In this document: positions 7,188 to 14,770 of the stretch, piece after piece | Layout of the letters: each line of letters begins with the position of its first letter | Position numbering within the stretch: the first letter of the stretch is position 1 | Assembly: GCA_903860085.1 (NCBI GenBank) | Contig: CAIOPD010000140.1 | Span: forward strand, 1-15,065 | Reading direction: 5' to 3' | Origin: an uncultured Pseudomonadota bacterium | Lineage (GTDB): Bacteria > Pseudomonadota > Gammaproteobacteria > Burkholderiales > Methylophilaceae | DNA length: 15,065 nt | Translations under genes and position numbers: made by a program | The notes under the pieces: model-generated | The model's input: the letters and a program-made list of their open reading frames with translations, nothing else | Database searches by the model: none | What the model was told of the DNA's origin: nothing

Positions 7188-8140
7188 CCACTTTAACATC
7201 TCCCCACCACATTGATTTAAGCATTATCGTGCCGGTGTTTAATGAAGAAGCCGTATTGCCTATTTTCCACAGTAAGATCATGAGCATTTTACAACCGCTT
7301 AATTTGAGCTATGAGATTGTGTATGTCAACGACGGCAGTCATGACCATACTGAAGTCGTTATTCTTGGCCTAAAGCAACGACACCCAGAAATTGCTTATG
7401 CTAAATTTAGTCGTAACTTCGGTAAAGAAGCCGCAATGACAGCCGGCTTCAAACTCTGTCGCGGTGACGCAGCGATTATGATTGATGTAGACCTACAAGA
7501 TCCTCCAGAACTGATTCCGGCGATGATTCAGGCTTGGCATGATGGGGCTGATATTGTCAATATGAAGCGCTCTGAACGCTTTGGCGAGCCAATGTGGAAA
7601 AAAGCCACCGCAAGCATGTTCTATCATTTGTTAGGTAAAATTAGTGATATTGAAATACCGCATAACGTGGGCGACTTTAGATTATTTAGCCGCCGCACCA
7701 TCGAGGCATTAAATCAACTCAGTGAACGTGGCCGCTTTATGAAAGGCCTCTACGCATGGCTTGGATTTCCTCAAGCCACTATAGAATATGAACGTGATCC
7801 GCGTGCTGCCGGCAATACCAAATGGCCTTTCTTCAAATTAGTTGGTCTCGCATGGCAAGGCATTACCGCTTTCTCTACAGCACCATTGCAAATGGCAACT
7901 TGGTTAGGGTTAAGCAGTGCTGGTGGCGCTTTTATTTACGCCAGCTACTTCTTAATTAAGAGTGTCGTGTTCCCAGACATAGTTCAGGGCTTTCCGACTT
8001 TGATTGTAGTCATCTTATTCTTAGGTGGCTTACAACTCTTCTGCATCGGTATCCTAGGTGAATACATTGCGCGTATTTATACCGAGGTCAAACAACGTCC
8101 TGTATATTTGATTGAAACCTTCCACCCTGCTCAGCACTGA
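7184..8140 (+). CDS. Family 2 glycosyltransferase, GtrB/DPM1-like, polyprenyl-phosphate dependent
   Basis: This 318-residue protein is predicted to transfer a sugar from a nucleotide sugar to undecaprenyl phosphate at the cytoplasmic face of the inner membrane. The GT-A fold is seen in IIVPVFNEE (14-22), YVNDGSHDHT (47-56, nucleotide binding) and the metal-binding DVDLQDPPE (101-109). The GtrB/ArnC-type segments GDFRLFSRR (163-171) and ERGRFMKGLYAWLGF (181-195) follow. Two C-terminal membrane helices lie at about 237-258 and 272-293, the usual layout of this class. The start overlaps the GtrA stop (7184-7187), indicating translational coupling. Product identity (glucosyl or another sugar) cannot be read from the sequence. 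Confidence 0.9.
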   Translation: MTTLTSPHHIDLSIIVPVFNEEAVLPIFHSKIMSILQPLNLSYEIVYVNDGSHDHTEVVILGLKQRHPEIAYAKFSRNFGKEAAMTAGFKLCRGDAAIMIDVDLQDPPELIPAMIQAWHDGADIVNMKRSERFGEPMWKKATASMFYHLLGKISDIEIPHNVGDFRLFSRRTIEALNQLSERGRFMKGLYAWLGFPQATIEYERDPRAAGNTKWPFFKLVGLAWQGITAFSTAPLQMATWLGLSSAGGAFIYASYFLIKSVVFPDIVQGFPTLIVVILFLGGLQLFCIGILGEYIARIYTEVKQRPVYLIETFHPAQH

Positions 8141-8150
8141 CTCTAGACTG

Positions 8151-9125
8151 ATGAAGCAGATTCGACAGACAGCCACTTTGTCCAAGAAACCCTCTCTAGA
8201 AAAACCAGACGAAAAGTTAGTATTGCATCCCCGTAACAAGCATCGAGGACGCTATAACTTTGCGCAACTAATACTAACTAGCCCACCACTTGGCAGTTAT
8301 GTGTTCTTAAATGACTATAACGATTCCTCTATAGACTTTGCTAATCCCAAAGCAGTAAAGGCGCTTAACTGCGCCCTACTCAAGCATTTTTACAATATTG
8401 CTGAATGGGATATTCCTTCGCAATACTTATGTCCGCCTATCCCTGGTCGCGCTGACTATGTACACCACCTTGCTGATCTATTAGCGAGTGATACCAAGTC
8501 CACTCTGAGCAAAAAAATACGTGTACTCGACATTGGTGTTGGTGCCAATGCGATCTATCCACTGATAGGTTTTCGTGAATATGGTTGGCAGTTTGTGGGA
8601 GCAGACGTAGACCTAATTGCACTTAAAAATGCACAATCTATATTGGAAGCAAATCCAGGCCTAGCATCTGCGATTGAACTACGTTTACAAACTTCTTCGA
8701 GTGCCATATTTAGCGGTATCGTCAAGGATAACGAACACTTTGACCTTACCATGTGTAACCCGCCATTTCATGCATCGCTAGCAGAGGCAAAGGAAGGCAC
8801 ACAGCGTAAATGGCAGAATCTTGGTAAAGCGAAGCCCGCAACGCTTAACTTTGGTGGCCAAGGTGCTGAGTTGTTTTGCGAGGGAGGGGAAATCGCTTTT
8901 ATCAGTCGTATGATTGTTGAAAGTGCAACAATAGGCAGTCAATTTTTCTGGTTTAGTAGTTTGGTTTCAAAAGCGAGCAATTTACCTGAAGTATACAAAG
9001 CTCTAAAAACCAATGGTGCGCGGCAAGTGAAAACCATCAATATGGCGCAAGGCCAAAAACAAAGTCGGTTTGTAGCATGGACGTTCCTGACGCCAGAACA
9101 ACAAAAAAATTGGCGTAAGCACTAA
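8151..9125 (+). CDS. rlmF: 23S rRNA (adenine-1618-N6)-methyltransferase
   Basis: The protein (324 residues from the chosen start) transfers a methyl group from S-adenosylmethionine to N6 of A1618 of 23S rRNA. It carries the distinctive family blocks LHPRNKHRGRYNF (25-37), SIDFANPKAVKALN (60-73) and WDIPSQYLCPPIPGRADY (86-103). It also has the SAM-binding motif LDIGVGANAIYPL (126-138) and the N6-adenine methyltransferase motif NPPFH (203-207). The reading frame is open further upstream to a TTG at 8112 inside the glycosyltransferase gene. ATG 8151, 10 bases after that gene's stop, gives a length close to the known enzyme (about 308 residues), so I prefer it. It ends the plus-strand run and converges on the kinase gene with only 10 bases between the stop codons. 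Confidence 0.93.
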   Translation: MKQIRQTATLSKKPSLEKPDEKLVLHPRNKHRGRYNFAQLILTSPPLGSYVFLNDYNDSSIDFANPKAVKALNCALLKHFYNIAEWDIPSQYLCPPIPGRADYVHHLADLLASDTKSTLSKKIRVLDIGVGANAIYPLIGFREYGWQFVGADVDLIALKNAQSILEANPGLASAIELRLQTSSSAIFSGIVKDNEHFDLTMCNPPFHASLAEAKEGTQRKWQNLGKAKPATLNFGGQGAELFCEGGEIAFISRMIVESATIGSQFFWFSSLVSKASNLPEVYKALKTNGARQVKTINMAQGQKQSRFVAWTFLTPEQQKNWRKH

Positions 9126-9135
9126 TAGCAGCAAA

Positions 9136-9768
9136 TTACCGCAAGGGAATGTTGACTAACAAGGCTTTTTCTTTGAGTTGAGCTACATGAAAACCATGCT
9201 CAAACAAAGCATAATCAGTTTTATGTAACAACCAACTGCCGAAGACGCTTCCGCTAGCCATGCTTGCAAATTCGCTATCAACCAAATCATCATGCACTAA
9301 TGTTTGCAACGTGGTAGAGGCTTGATAGCTACTTAATGTTTTAGATTTGACTAATACCAACTGTTCGGCACCGATCTTGTTGGCCAACCAGGCACTTAAA
9401 CTATCTGATGTTAGTTGCCAGTTTTTTGGAATGCCAGCATCAGCTAATGCCATACAACTGGGCAACCAAATAACACCCTTATGTTGCCAGCCACACTCAG
9501 CAAGCTCCAGCTCACTGCTGGCCGTCACCAAGTTAGGGTTCATTGCCGCCAATAAATGTCCGTACTGATCCATGGCTAATAGTGCCAACTTATGCGCTAC
9601 AGCATCATTCACGCCTGAGCGTTTCTGTGCCTCGCGAACCGCATCAGCAAACACACTTCCCCCTGGTACAATTATTACTTTGCCATTGCCGTGCTTTGCA
9701 ATTAAATTTAGCCAGTGTGTTAGTTCCTCTGAGCCTAACAAGCTACCACCTAGTTTAATCACCCACAT
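9136..9768 (-). CDS. mfnE: Amino acid kinase-fold protein, MfnE-like phosphokinase of (methano/methylo)furan synthesis
   Basis: This 210-residue protein has the amino acid kinase fold: KLGGSL (5-10) for phosphate binding, VPGGSVFAD (34-42), and the ATP/metal region around LTSDSLSAWLA (119-129) with LVLVKS (137-142). It is shorter than glutamate or aspartate kinases and has no regulatory domain. In archaea MfnE phosphorylates aminomethylfuranyl-methyl phosphate to the diphosphate used in methanofuran assembly. A family member of this size in a methylotroph C1-cofactor operon most likely does the same for methylofuran. It starts 3 bases after the pabB stop and is the last gene of the operon. 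Family assignment is from motifs and context; the exact substrate is inferred. Confidence 0.75.
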   Translation of the reverse strand: MWVIKLGGSLLGSEELTHWLNLIAKHGNGKVIIVPGGSVFADAVREAQKRSGVNDAVAHKLALLAMDQYGHLLAAMNPNLVTASSELELAECGWQHKGVIWLPSCMALADAGIPKNWQLTSDSLSAWLANKIGAEQLVLVKSKTLSSYQASTTLQTLVHDDLVDSEFASMASGSVFGSWLLHKTDYALFEHGFHVAQLKEKALLVNIPLR

Positions 9769-9771
9769 CGC

Positions 9772-11175
9772 TTAACCCTGATCCGTTTGAAAAGACTGAA
9801 AAGTCGCAAGTAGGCTAGAGGCTTTATCCAAAGTCTCAGCATATTCTTTTTCTAGTACAGAGTCAGCCACAATGCCACCACCCGCATAAAAGCTAATTTC
9901 GCCATTGGCATAAACTGCTGTGCGTATAGCTATATTGGTGTCCATATTACCGTCAAAACCAATATAGCCGATGGCGCCACAGTAAACACCTCGTCGATTA
10001 GGTTCTAACTCATCAATAATTTGCATCGCTCTTAATTTAGGTGCTCCGGTAATAGAGCCGCCTGGAAAGCAGCCGCGAAGTAAATCTATAGCTGTTTTAC
10101 CCACTTGTAACACACCGCTCACAAAACTGACCAAATGATGCACATTGGCAAAGCTTTGTAACTGAAATAATTTATCCGCTTTGACCGATCCAGTTTTGCA
10201 ATTTTTGCTAATATCGTTGCGCAATAAATCTACAATCATCAGATTTTCAGCTTTATCTTTAACACTGGCTTGCAGCGCAGCCGCATACTGTTGATCTTGC
10301 ACGGCATCTTTAGAGCGCGGGCGTGTGCCCTTAATCGGGCGCGTTTCAACATGGTTAGCCACCACCTGTAAAAATCGCTCAGGAGAGCCAGAAAGCACCT
10401 GCATAGGCCCAAAATTCATATAAGCCATAAATGGCGCTGGACTTATTTGCCGTAGTTTTAGATATGCCAACCATCCATCACCTTTTGCCTGCGCTGAAAA
10501 GCGTTGCGCTAGATTAACTTGGTAGCAGTCGCCTTCAGTAATATAGTGCTTAACCTGATGAAATGCCTGCGCGTATTTATCAAAATCCATATTGCTACTT
10601 ATAAGTGACGTGAGTGCAAAATAACTACTTTCCTCAACTGCTGGCTCATCAAATAAGGTACATAACTCTGCCCATCGATTGTGGGTCGCGGGTTGAAATC
10701 CGTGCGAAACTAAACAAGCAGTTTTTTCCCGATGATCAACCACGACTGCCCAATCATAGATGCCCACCATCATGTCTGGCAAACTAGCTTGATCTTCGGT
10801 ATGACTAAGGGCAGCCTCTACTTTTCGCCCTAAGTCGTAGCCAAAGTATCCGAGCGCACCTCCGCTAAAGGGTAGCGCAGTTTGCGCTGCCTGATAGGGT
10901 GCGAGCAGTCGATTAAGAATCAGGAATGGATCTTCATCACTCAAGCTTAATTTGCCATCTTGCATAATTTCTGTGTATGCATTCGTGAATTGAGTCGAGC
11001 AAGTTTCCCTACTAGTGATTGTAATAAATGGATCAGCAACCAAAATGTCATAGCGGCCGTATTGGCCATTGGGTTGACCACTGTCTAGCCAAATTGCCCA
11101 TGGCTGATGGCGCAAACGTTCAAATAGCTGCGCACTATCTGGCTGGTAATTTAAGGAGTATTTTAGAAAACTCAT
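9772..11175 (-). CDS. pabB: Aminodeoxychorismate synthase component I
   Basis: This 467-residue chorismate-utilising enzyme converts chorismate to 4-amino-4-deoxychorismate using ammonia from a PabA partner. The motif PIKGT (280-284) has lysine where anthranilate synthase TrpE normally has alanine, which marks PabB function. Other family blocks are DLLRND (316-321), HHLVSFVSG near 346-354, FPGGSITGAPK (370-380) and AGGGIVADS (431-439) with following glutamates for Mg2+. An N-terminal domain (1-180) has the usual SGGALGYFGYDLGR segment. Neither the glutaminase (PabA) nor the lyase (PabC) is encoded in the window. Its start overlaps the preceding gene's stop by 4 bases. p-Aminobenzoate is a precursor of both folate and H4MPT, which explains its place among cofactor genes. 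Confidence 0.93.
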   Translation of the reverse strand: MSFLKYSLNYQPDSAQLFERLRHQPWAIWLDSGQPNGQYGRYDILVADPFITITSRETCSTQFTNAYTEIMQDGKLSLSDEDPFLILNRLLAPYQAAQTALPFSGGALGYFGYDLGRKVEAALSHTEDQASLPDMMVGIYDWAVVVDHREKTACLVSHGFQPATHNRWAELCTLFDEPAVEESSYFALTSLISSNMDFDKYAQAFHQVKHYITEGDCYQVNLAQRFSAQAKGDGWLAYLKLRQISPAPFMAYMNFGPMQVLSGSPERFLQVVANHVETRPIKGTRPRSKDAVQDQQYAAALQASVKDKAENLMIVDLLRNDISKNCKTGSVKADKLFQLQSFANVHHLVSFVSGVLQVGKTAIDLLRGCFPGGSITGAPKLRAMQIIDELEPNRRGVYCGAIGYIGFDGNMDTNIAIRTAVYANGEISFYAGGGIVADSVLEKEYAETLDKASSLLATFQSFQTDQG

Positions 11176-12284
11176 GCAGCAATCTCATGCTGATAAACTA
11201 GGCAGGCAACCGCATATGCAGGCAAGCAAACGCTGGCTTGGGACTGCCGAGGAGTCTCTATATTGCAGTTAAACAAATCACTGACATCCAAATAATTGAG
11301 GTGCATTTTTTCTGCAATTTGCTTCACCAAGAAGCGGCCTACTCCAGCGCCGATAATGCTAATTCCCCGCCCATTACCAGTTTTAGCAATGCGGTCTAGA
11401 TTTACCTTAGTCACCTCAGTTAAACGTTCAATCTGTTTGTCTTTAAATGCTTGTGCAAGTTGATGCCAAGAAATCATATCAGCATCTTCAACATCATGGC
11501 CTACCATACGCGCAATACGCCTAGCACTAGAGAATATGGATTTATCTTTGCCATCCGCAGTTTCTGCCATGTCATCAGCCAATAACAAATCTCCTGTTAA
11601 TCGATAAACATCGCCGCTAGTTGCAAAAAATTCAGCCGCAACGCTGGTAACACCAAGGTTAAAACTTATTTTTTGCGCTAGCGCCATCAGTGGCGTACGG
11701 ATAACACCAGTGTAAACCAGTTCCTCGAACTGCATACGTGCCGCATCAGTAAAGCCTAAGCAAGATGGCTGACCATTGATTAAAGGTACAAAATCAGTAG
11801 TGGTACTTCCAATATCAACCAATAAAGCAGAGTTACTATTTTTCAAGGTTTGCATCTGATGCGCGCTAAAACACGCACTGGCCAGCCAGTTTGCAGAAGC
11901 AATAGATTGCCAAGATTGAGATACCTCAGACAAGCTTAAAAAGCATGAAGAATCAGCAAGCGTTCCAGCACCAGTATAAAATAGTTTAACACCGTTTAAT
12001 TTTGCATCCATAAAAGCACTAATAGCGTTTACACCCACCTCGCGATTAGCAAAAATATCAACAAGCTCGCCTGTCATGGTAATCGCATGCAACGCAGTTT
12101 TTACCTCAAAATGATTGAGAACTTCATCTATTGCGGCATCTAATTCAGGTAAACCACGCCATAACGCACACGGTACTTGTACCACTTGCAAAAGTGCGCC
12201 ACTGGTATCAAGTAGCGCAGCTTTAAGATGAGCCCCACCAACATCCCAGCCTATTGTATGGTTAAATTGGTTTGGATTATTCAT
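11172..12284 (-). CDS. mfnF: Hydantoinase/oxoprolinase-like ATPase-fold protein of H4MPT-linked C1 transfer, MfnF-like
   Basis: This 370-residue protein belongs to the family long annotated in methylotrophs as a probable H4MPT-linked C1 transfer pathway protein. It has an actin/acetate-sugar-kinase fold: IGWDVGGAHLKAA (11-23) as the first phosphate-binding loop, a second loop LVDIGSTTTD (155-164), and a late adenosine-site motif GAGVGRFLV (312-320). Archaeal homologues (MfnF) join the aminomethylfuran diphosphate to gamma-glutamyltyramine in methanofuran synthesis. Here the acceptor may contain tyrosine, as reported for bacterial methylofuran. It overlaps the ATP-grasp gene by 8 bases and pabB by 4, so all are probably translated from one message. 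Family assignment is firm; the exact reaction in this organism is inferred. Confidence 0.8.
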   Translation of the reverse strand: MNNPNQFNHTIGWDVGGAHLKAALLDTSGALLQVVQVPCALWRGLPELDAAIDEVLNHFEVKTALHAITMTGELVDIFANREVGVNAISAFMDAKLNGVKLFYTGAGTLADSSCFLSLSEVSQSWQSIASANWLASACFSAHQMQTLKNSNSALLVDIGSTTTDFVPLINGQPSCLGFTDAARMQFEELVYTGVIRTPLMALAQKISFNLGVTSVAAEFFATSGDVYRLTGDLLLADDMAETADGKDKSIFSSARRIARMVGHDVEDADMISWHQLAQAFKDKQIERLTEVTKVNLDRIAKTGNGRGISIIGAGVGRFLVKQIAEKMHLNYLDVSDLFNCNIETPRQSQASVCLPAYAVACLVYQHEIAA

Positions 12285-13305
12285 TTAAAATCAGGTCCAC
12301 AGATTTATGTGACATGTTGTTAGGTAAAGTAAATGTATGCTTCTTTGAATCAGCCAAATCTAACATCATGCGCATTGGATTACACCCCAAAGACTCACTT
12401 AACGCGATGTAACTGGTGGTAATTCTAGGATTAATTTCCACCACAATAAACTCACTCTCATCCACTATCACGTCAACGCCTACGTAACCATTAAGCGTCG
12501 GCATCGCTAGAGCAATACGGTCGGACAATTGCTCAAAATCAGAACGCTGCTCACTTAATCCATTAACAATAACGCCTAAGAGTTTCATGTGCTGTGACTC
12601 TGCCATGACCATATTTTGCTGATTACAACTTAAAAGCCAGGCTTGGCCATCACGGCATAGCATTGACATACTGGCCGGAGTTCCTTCTTGAAAAGGCTGA
12701 ACGATATAACCCTGATTTTGACAATTATTTTGGCTTAACCAGTCGTGCACTGAAGCTTGGCTCTTAAATAACATAGTCTGCTCACATCCAGCACCATCAA
12801 TTGGCTTTAGCACATAATCGCCTTGCCATGACAATGTATCATTGAATCCTAGTGTTAGAAATTCATCTGCCATCATAGTGGGAATAGTCATAATTCCAGC
12901 GGACTTCAAGGCAATAAAAGTGTGATATTTATTACTAGCAATATCCACAGAAGATTGAGCACAACCTAAATTTACAACCCCACTAACTTCTACCATGTGC
13001 GTTAGCTTGCTTAATATACCATCGCATTCGGGCGCTACAATAAGCGCAGCATCACAGGTCTTGATGAGCACTTGCCATATTTCAAAAGGGTTGGCGCTGG
13101 CATCAATAGCTAACGTAGATGCTGCAGTTAGATGACTTGCGTCTAATCTAGCGTCAATCGTGGTGAAAATTTCAATGTTATCGAGTGCGTTCAGGTCTGC
13201 AATCAATGCCTCGCGCATTAAGAGTCCTTCGCGTAATAGTGACGCTGGCAGTGGCTTGCTGTTTAAACCTCCAGCTGTGATATATTCTAACAACAGTATC
13301 TTCAA
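12277..13305 (-). CDS. mfnD: ATP-grasp ligase, MfnD-like (tyramine/tyrosine-glutamate ligase)
   Basis: The protein (342 residues from the chosen start) is an ATP-grasp carboxylate-amine ligase. It begins with the family's first strand, KILLLEYITAGGLN. It has the ATP-binding lysine region VLKPIDGAGCEQT (residues 165-177) and the Mg2+-binding EINPR (290-294) followed by TTSYIALSESLG. Archaeal MfnD ligates glutamate to tyramine in methanofuran synthesis; the bacterial cofactor is reported to contain tyrosine and polyglutamate, so the acceptor may differ. The frame is open to an ATG at 13350, but that start would overlap the divergent gene by 20 bases and add a tail before the conserved first strand. 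I therefore chose TTG 13305, immediately before KILLLEYITAGG. It is the first gene of the four-gene minus-strand operon. Confidence 0.8.
   Translation of the reverse strand: MKILLLEYITAGGLNSKPLPASLLREGLLMREALIADLNALDNIEIFTTIDARLDASHLTAASTLAIDASANPFEIWQVLIKTCDAALIVAPECDGILSKLTHMVEVSGVVNLGCAQSSVDIASNKYHTFIALKSAGIMTIPTMMADEFLTLGFNDTLSWQGDYVLKPIDGAGCEQTMLFKSQASVHDWLSQNNCQNQGYIVQPFQEGTPASMSMLCRDGQAWLLSCNQQNMVMAESQHMKLLGVIVNGLSEQRSDFEQLSDRIALAMPTLNGYVGVDVIVDESEFIVVEINPRITTSYIALSESLGCNPMRMMLDLADSKKHTFTLPNNMSHKSVDLILNE
13278..13286 (+). promoter_or_regulatory. Candidate extended -10 promoter for the HisA-like gene
   Basis: TGATATATT (13278-13286) matches an extended -10 element (TGn followed by TATATT, five of six consensus bases) and would start transcription about 38 bases before the ATG at 13331. 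The best upstream hexamer, TTGCTG at 13256-13261, has a long 19-base spacer. The site lies inside the beginning of the divergent ATP-grasp gene. Confidence 0.3.
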
Positions 13306-13330
13306 AAAAGTCTCACAAAGCACCTGAAAA

Positions 13331-14011
13331 ATGGAAATCATTCCCGTCATAGATTTAATGCATGGTCATGTCGTGCATGCGCGCTTAGGGCTTCGACAGC
13401 ATTATTTGCCTGTACAGTCAATTTTATGTAAATCCAGCGCGCCAAGCGCTATCGTCGAGGCTCTTTTGGAATTATACCCATTCAAGCGGCTCTATATTGC
13501 CGACCTTGATGCAATTAAGGGGTTAGGTCATCATTTAGATATAATTCTGCAGATTCAAGCGCACTATCCAGACCTAGAAATATGGCTGGATGCGGGCATT
13601 AGCAATGTCGAGGCGCTCAGTACTTGGAAATCATTAAACTTAACCCACGTCATCGGTAGCGAAAACATCACGACAGCCACTGACTTCATTGCTATCGGGG
13701 AAAATTTAGCTGGGAAGTTCGTCCTATCACTCGACTTTAATCAAAACGGCTTTGTAGGCTACCCAGAGTTAGAAATTCAAACCAATTATTGGCCTGATAA
13801 AATCATCGTCATGGAATTAAAGCAGGTTGGCAGCGAACAGGGACCAGCCACTCAACGCTTAGAAGTCATTAAGCAGCAAGCCGGGAATAAGCAGATTTTT
13901 GCAGCTGGAGGCATTAGACATAACGCAGACTTAGAACAACTTGCAACCCTATCCATTAGCGGAGCCCTAGTAGCTACAGCATTACATAATGGAAATCTAA
14001 ACCCCAGTTAG
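13331..14011 (+). CDS. HisA/HisF-like (beta/alpha)8-barrel protein of the C1-cofactor cluster
   Basis: This 226-residue protein is related to phosphoribosylformimino-AICAR isomerase (HisA). It opens with EIIPVIDLMHGHVVHA, whose Asp8 matches the catalytic Asp of HisA, and has YIADLDAIKG at 55-64. LSLDFNQNGFVG (132-143) supplies Asp135 where HisA has its second catalytic Asp. Phosphate-site motifs are HVIGSENI (106-113) and AAGGIRHNADL (191-201). It is about 15-20 residues shorter than HisA and has WLDAGI in place of the HisA glycine-rich GGGIR loop. No other histidine genes are near; the neighbours are the cofactor operon, divergently, and the RuMP genes. A role in H4MPT or methylofuran synthesis is likelier than histidine synthesis, but the reaction is unknown. 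The ATG has only a weak ribosome binding site. Confidence 0.8.
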   Translation: MEIIPVIDLMHGHVVHARLGLRQHYLPVQSILCKSSAPSAIVEALLELYPFKRLYIADLDAIKGLGHHLDIILQIQAHYPDLEIWLDAGISNVEALSTWKSLNLTHVIGSENITTATDFIAIGENLAGKFVLSLDFNQNGFVGYPELEIQTNYWPDKIIVMELKQVGSEQGPATQRLEVIKQQAGNKQIFAAGGIRHNADLEQLATLSISGALVATALHNGNLNPS

Positions 14012-14053
14012 TCACTGTTTTACGGACTTGCATCTTGAAGAAGTAAATCTAAA

Positions 14054-14070
14054 ATTATTAATATAATAAT
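14054..14070. repeat. AT-only inverted repeat
   Basis: ATTATTA (14054-14060) and TAATAAT (14064-14070) are perfect inverted arms around ATA. The repeat lies between the HisA-like gene and the phi terminator. No function is assigned; it may simply be low-complexity AT sequence. Confidence 0.4.
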
Positions 14071-14106
14071 ATTGTGCATCAGAGGCATAAAGGCGGGGAT
14101 GCTAAA

Positions 14107-14143
14107 GAAAAACCCCTAGCCAATCAATATTGGCTAGGGGTTG
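14107..14143 (-). terminator. Strong intrinsic terminator after phi
   Basis: AACCCCTAGCCAAT (14111-14124) and ATTGGCTAGGGGTT (14129-14142) form a perfect 14-bp stem with a four-base CAAT loop. On the minus strand the stem is followed by TTTTTC, giving a standard terminator 18 bases after the phi stop. On the plus strand there is no T-tract, but the hairpin could still trim or partly stop transcripts from the HisA-like gene. Confidence 0.88.
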
Positions 14144-14160
14144 ATTGACTACAGTACCAA

Positions 14161-14697
14161 TTACTCTAAGTTGGCATGAATTGCGCGCATACCTTCTTCG
14201 GTTAAGCCTTTAGCTGCCATGATGTCAGCAATCGCCGCCTCTAAGAACACCAATGTTGACAATTCAAACTGTGAACCCATTGGCATACCAATCGTAGCTG
14301 GAAAGCTATTGTCATTACCGATTTGTACATTCAAATCAGACAACTCTGACATTGCAGATTTGGCTTTCATTGAAATAACAGCGATTTTTGCGCCCATAGA
14401 TTTAGCTTTCTTAAGCAAAGGCATTAGTGTTTCTGTACCGCCAGAACCTGAAATGACAACGAATAAATCACCAGCTTGAATGCTAGGTGTAACAATTTCG
14501 CCGACCATGCTAACTTTGTATCCACTGTGCACTAAACGCATAGCAAAAAAACGTGAAACCAAGCCTGAACGACCAGCTCCGCCAACAAAAATACGACCTG
14601 CGCCATCAACCAGCTTAATTAATTTAGCTGCATTGCTGTTATCTGTTTCAGACAAGATAGTAGTTAGTCTATCAAGAATTAGTTTTTGATGATCCAT
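14161..14697 (-). CDS. hxlB: 6-phospho-3-hexuloisomerase (RuMP pathway)
   Basis: The protein (178 residues) isomerises D-arabino-3-hexulose 6-phosphate to fructose 6-phosphate, the second step of formaldehyde fixation in the RuMP cycle. It is a single SIS domain: IFVGGAGRSGLVSRFFAMRL (36-55), SGSGGTET (83-90) for the sugar phosphate, and MPMGSQFE (138-145), whose glutamate corresponds to the proposed catalytic residue of archaeal PHI. The ORF is open to a TTG at 14721, but ATG 14697 has a clear ribosome binding site (AAAGGA, about 6 bases upstream) and gives the normal family length, so I chose it. It lies downstream of hps on the same strand, separated by a terminator-like hairpin. Confidence 0.95.
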   Translation of the reverse strand: MDHQKLILDRLTTILSETDNSNAAKLIKLVDGAGRIFVGGAGRSGLVSRFFAMRLVHSGYKVSMVGEIVTPSIQAGDLFVVISGSGGTETLMPLLKKAKSMGAKIAVISMKAKSAMSELSDLNVQIGNDNSFPATIGMPMGSQFELSTLVFLEAAIADIMAAKGLTEEGMRAIHANLE

Positions 14698-14736
14698 GAT
14701 GTTTCCTTTAATAGTGGACAACGATTAAATAATATC

Positions 14737-14770
14737 AAAAAAAATCCCGACTCATTACTGAGTCAGGATT
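14737..14770 (-). terminator. Intrinsic terminator between hps and phi
   Basis: On the minus strand AATCC-T-GACTCA (14770-14759) and TGAGTC-G-GGATT (14754-14743) pair as 6 bp plus 5 bp with one mismatch and a four-base loop. Eight T (14744-14737) follow. It lies 45 bases after the hps stop and 40 bases before the phi start. On the plus strand the hairpin is followed by CTTTTATT, so it could act weakly in that direction too. Read-through or a separate promoter is needed to express phi. Confidence 0.85.

Noticed and set aside
8112..8150. TTG start for rlmF inside the glycosyltransferase gene
   Set aside because: The extra 13 residues are not part of the known family, and ATG 8151 gives a length nearer the normal one.
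13306..13350. Extending the ATP-grasp gene to the ATG at 13350
   Set aside because: The added 15 residues precede the conserved first strand KILLLEYITAGG and overlap the divergent gene; family members begin at or just before this strand.
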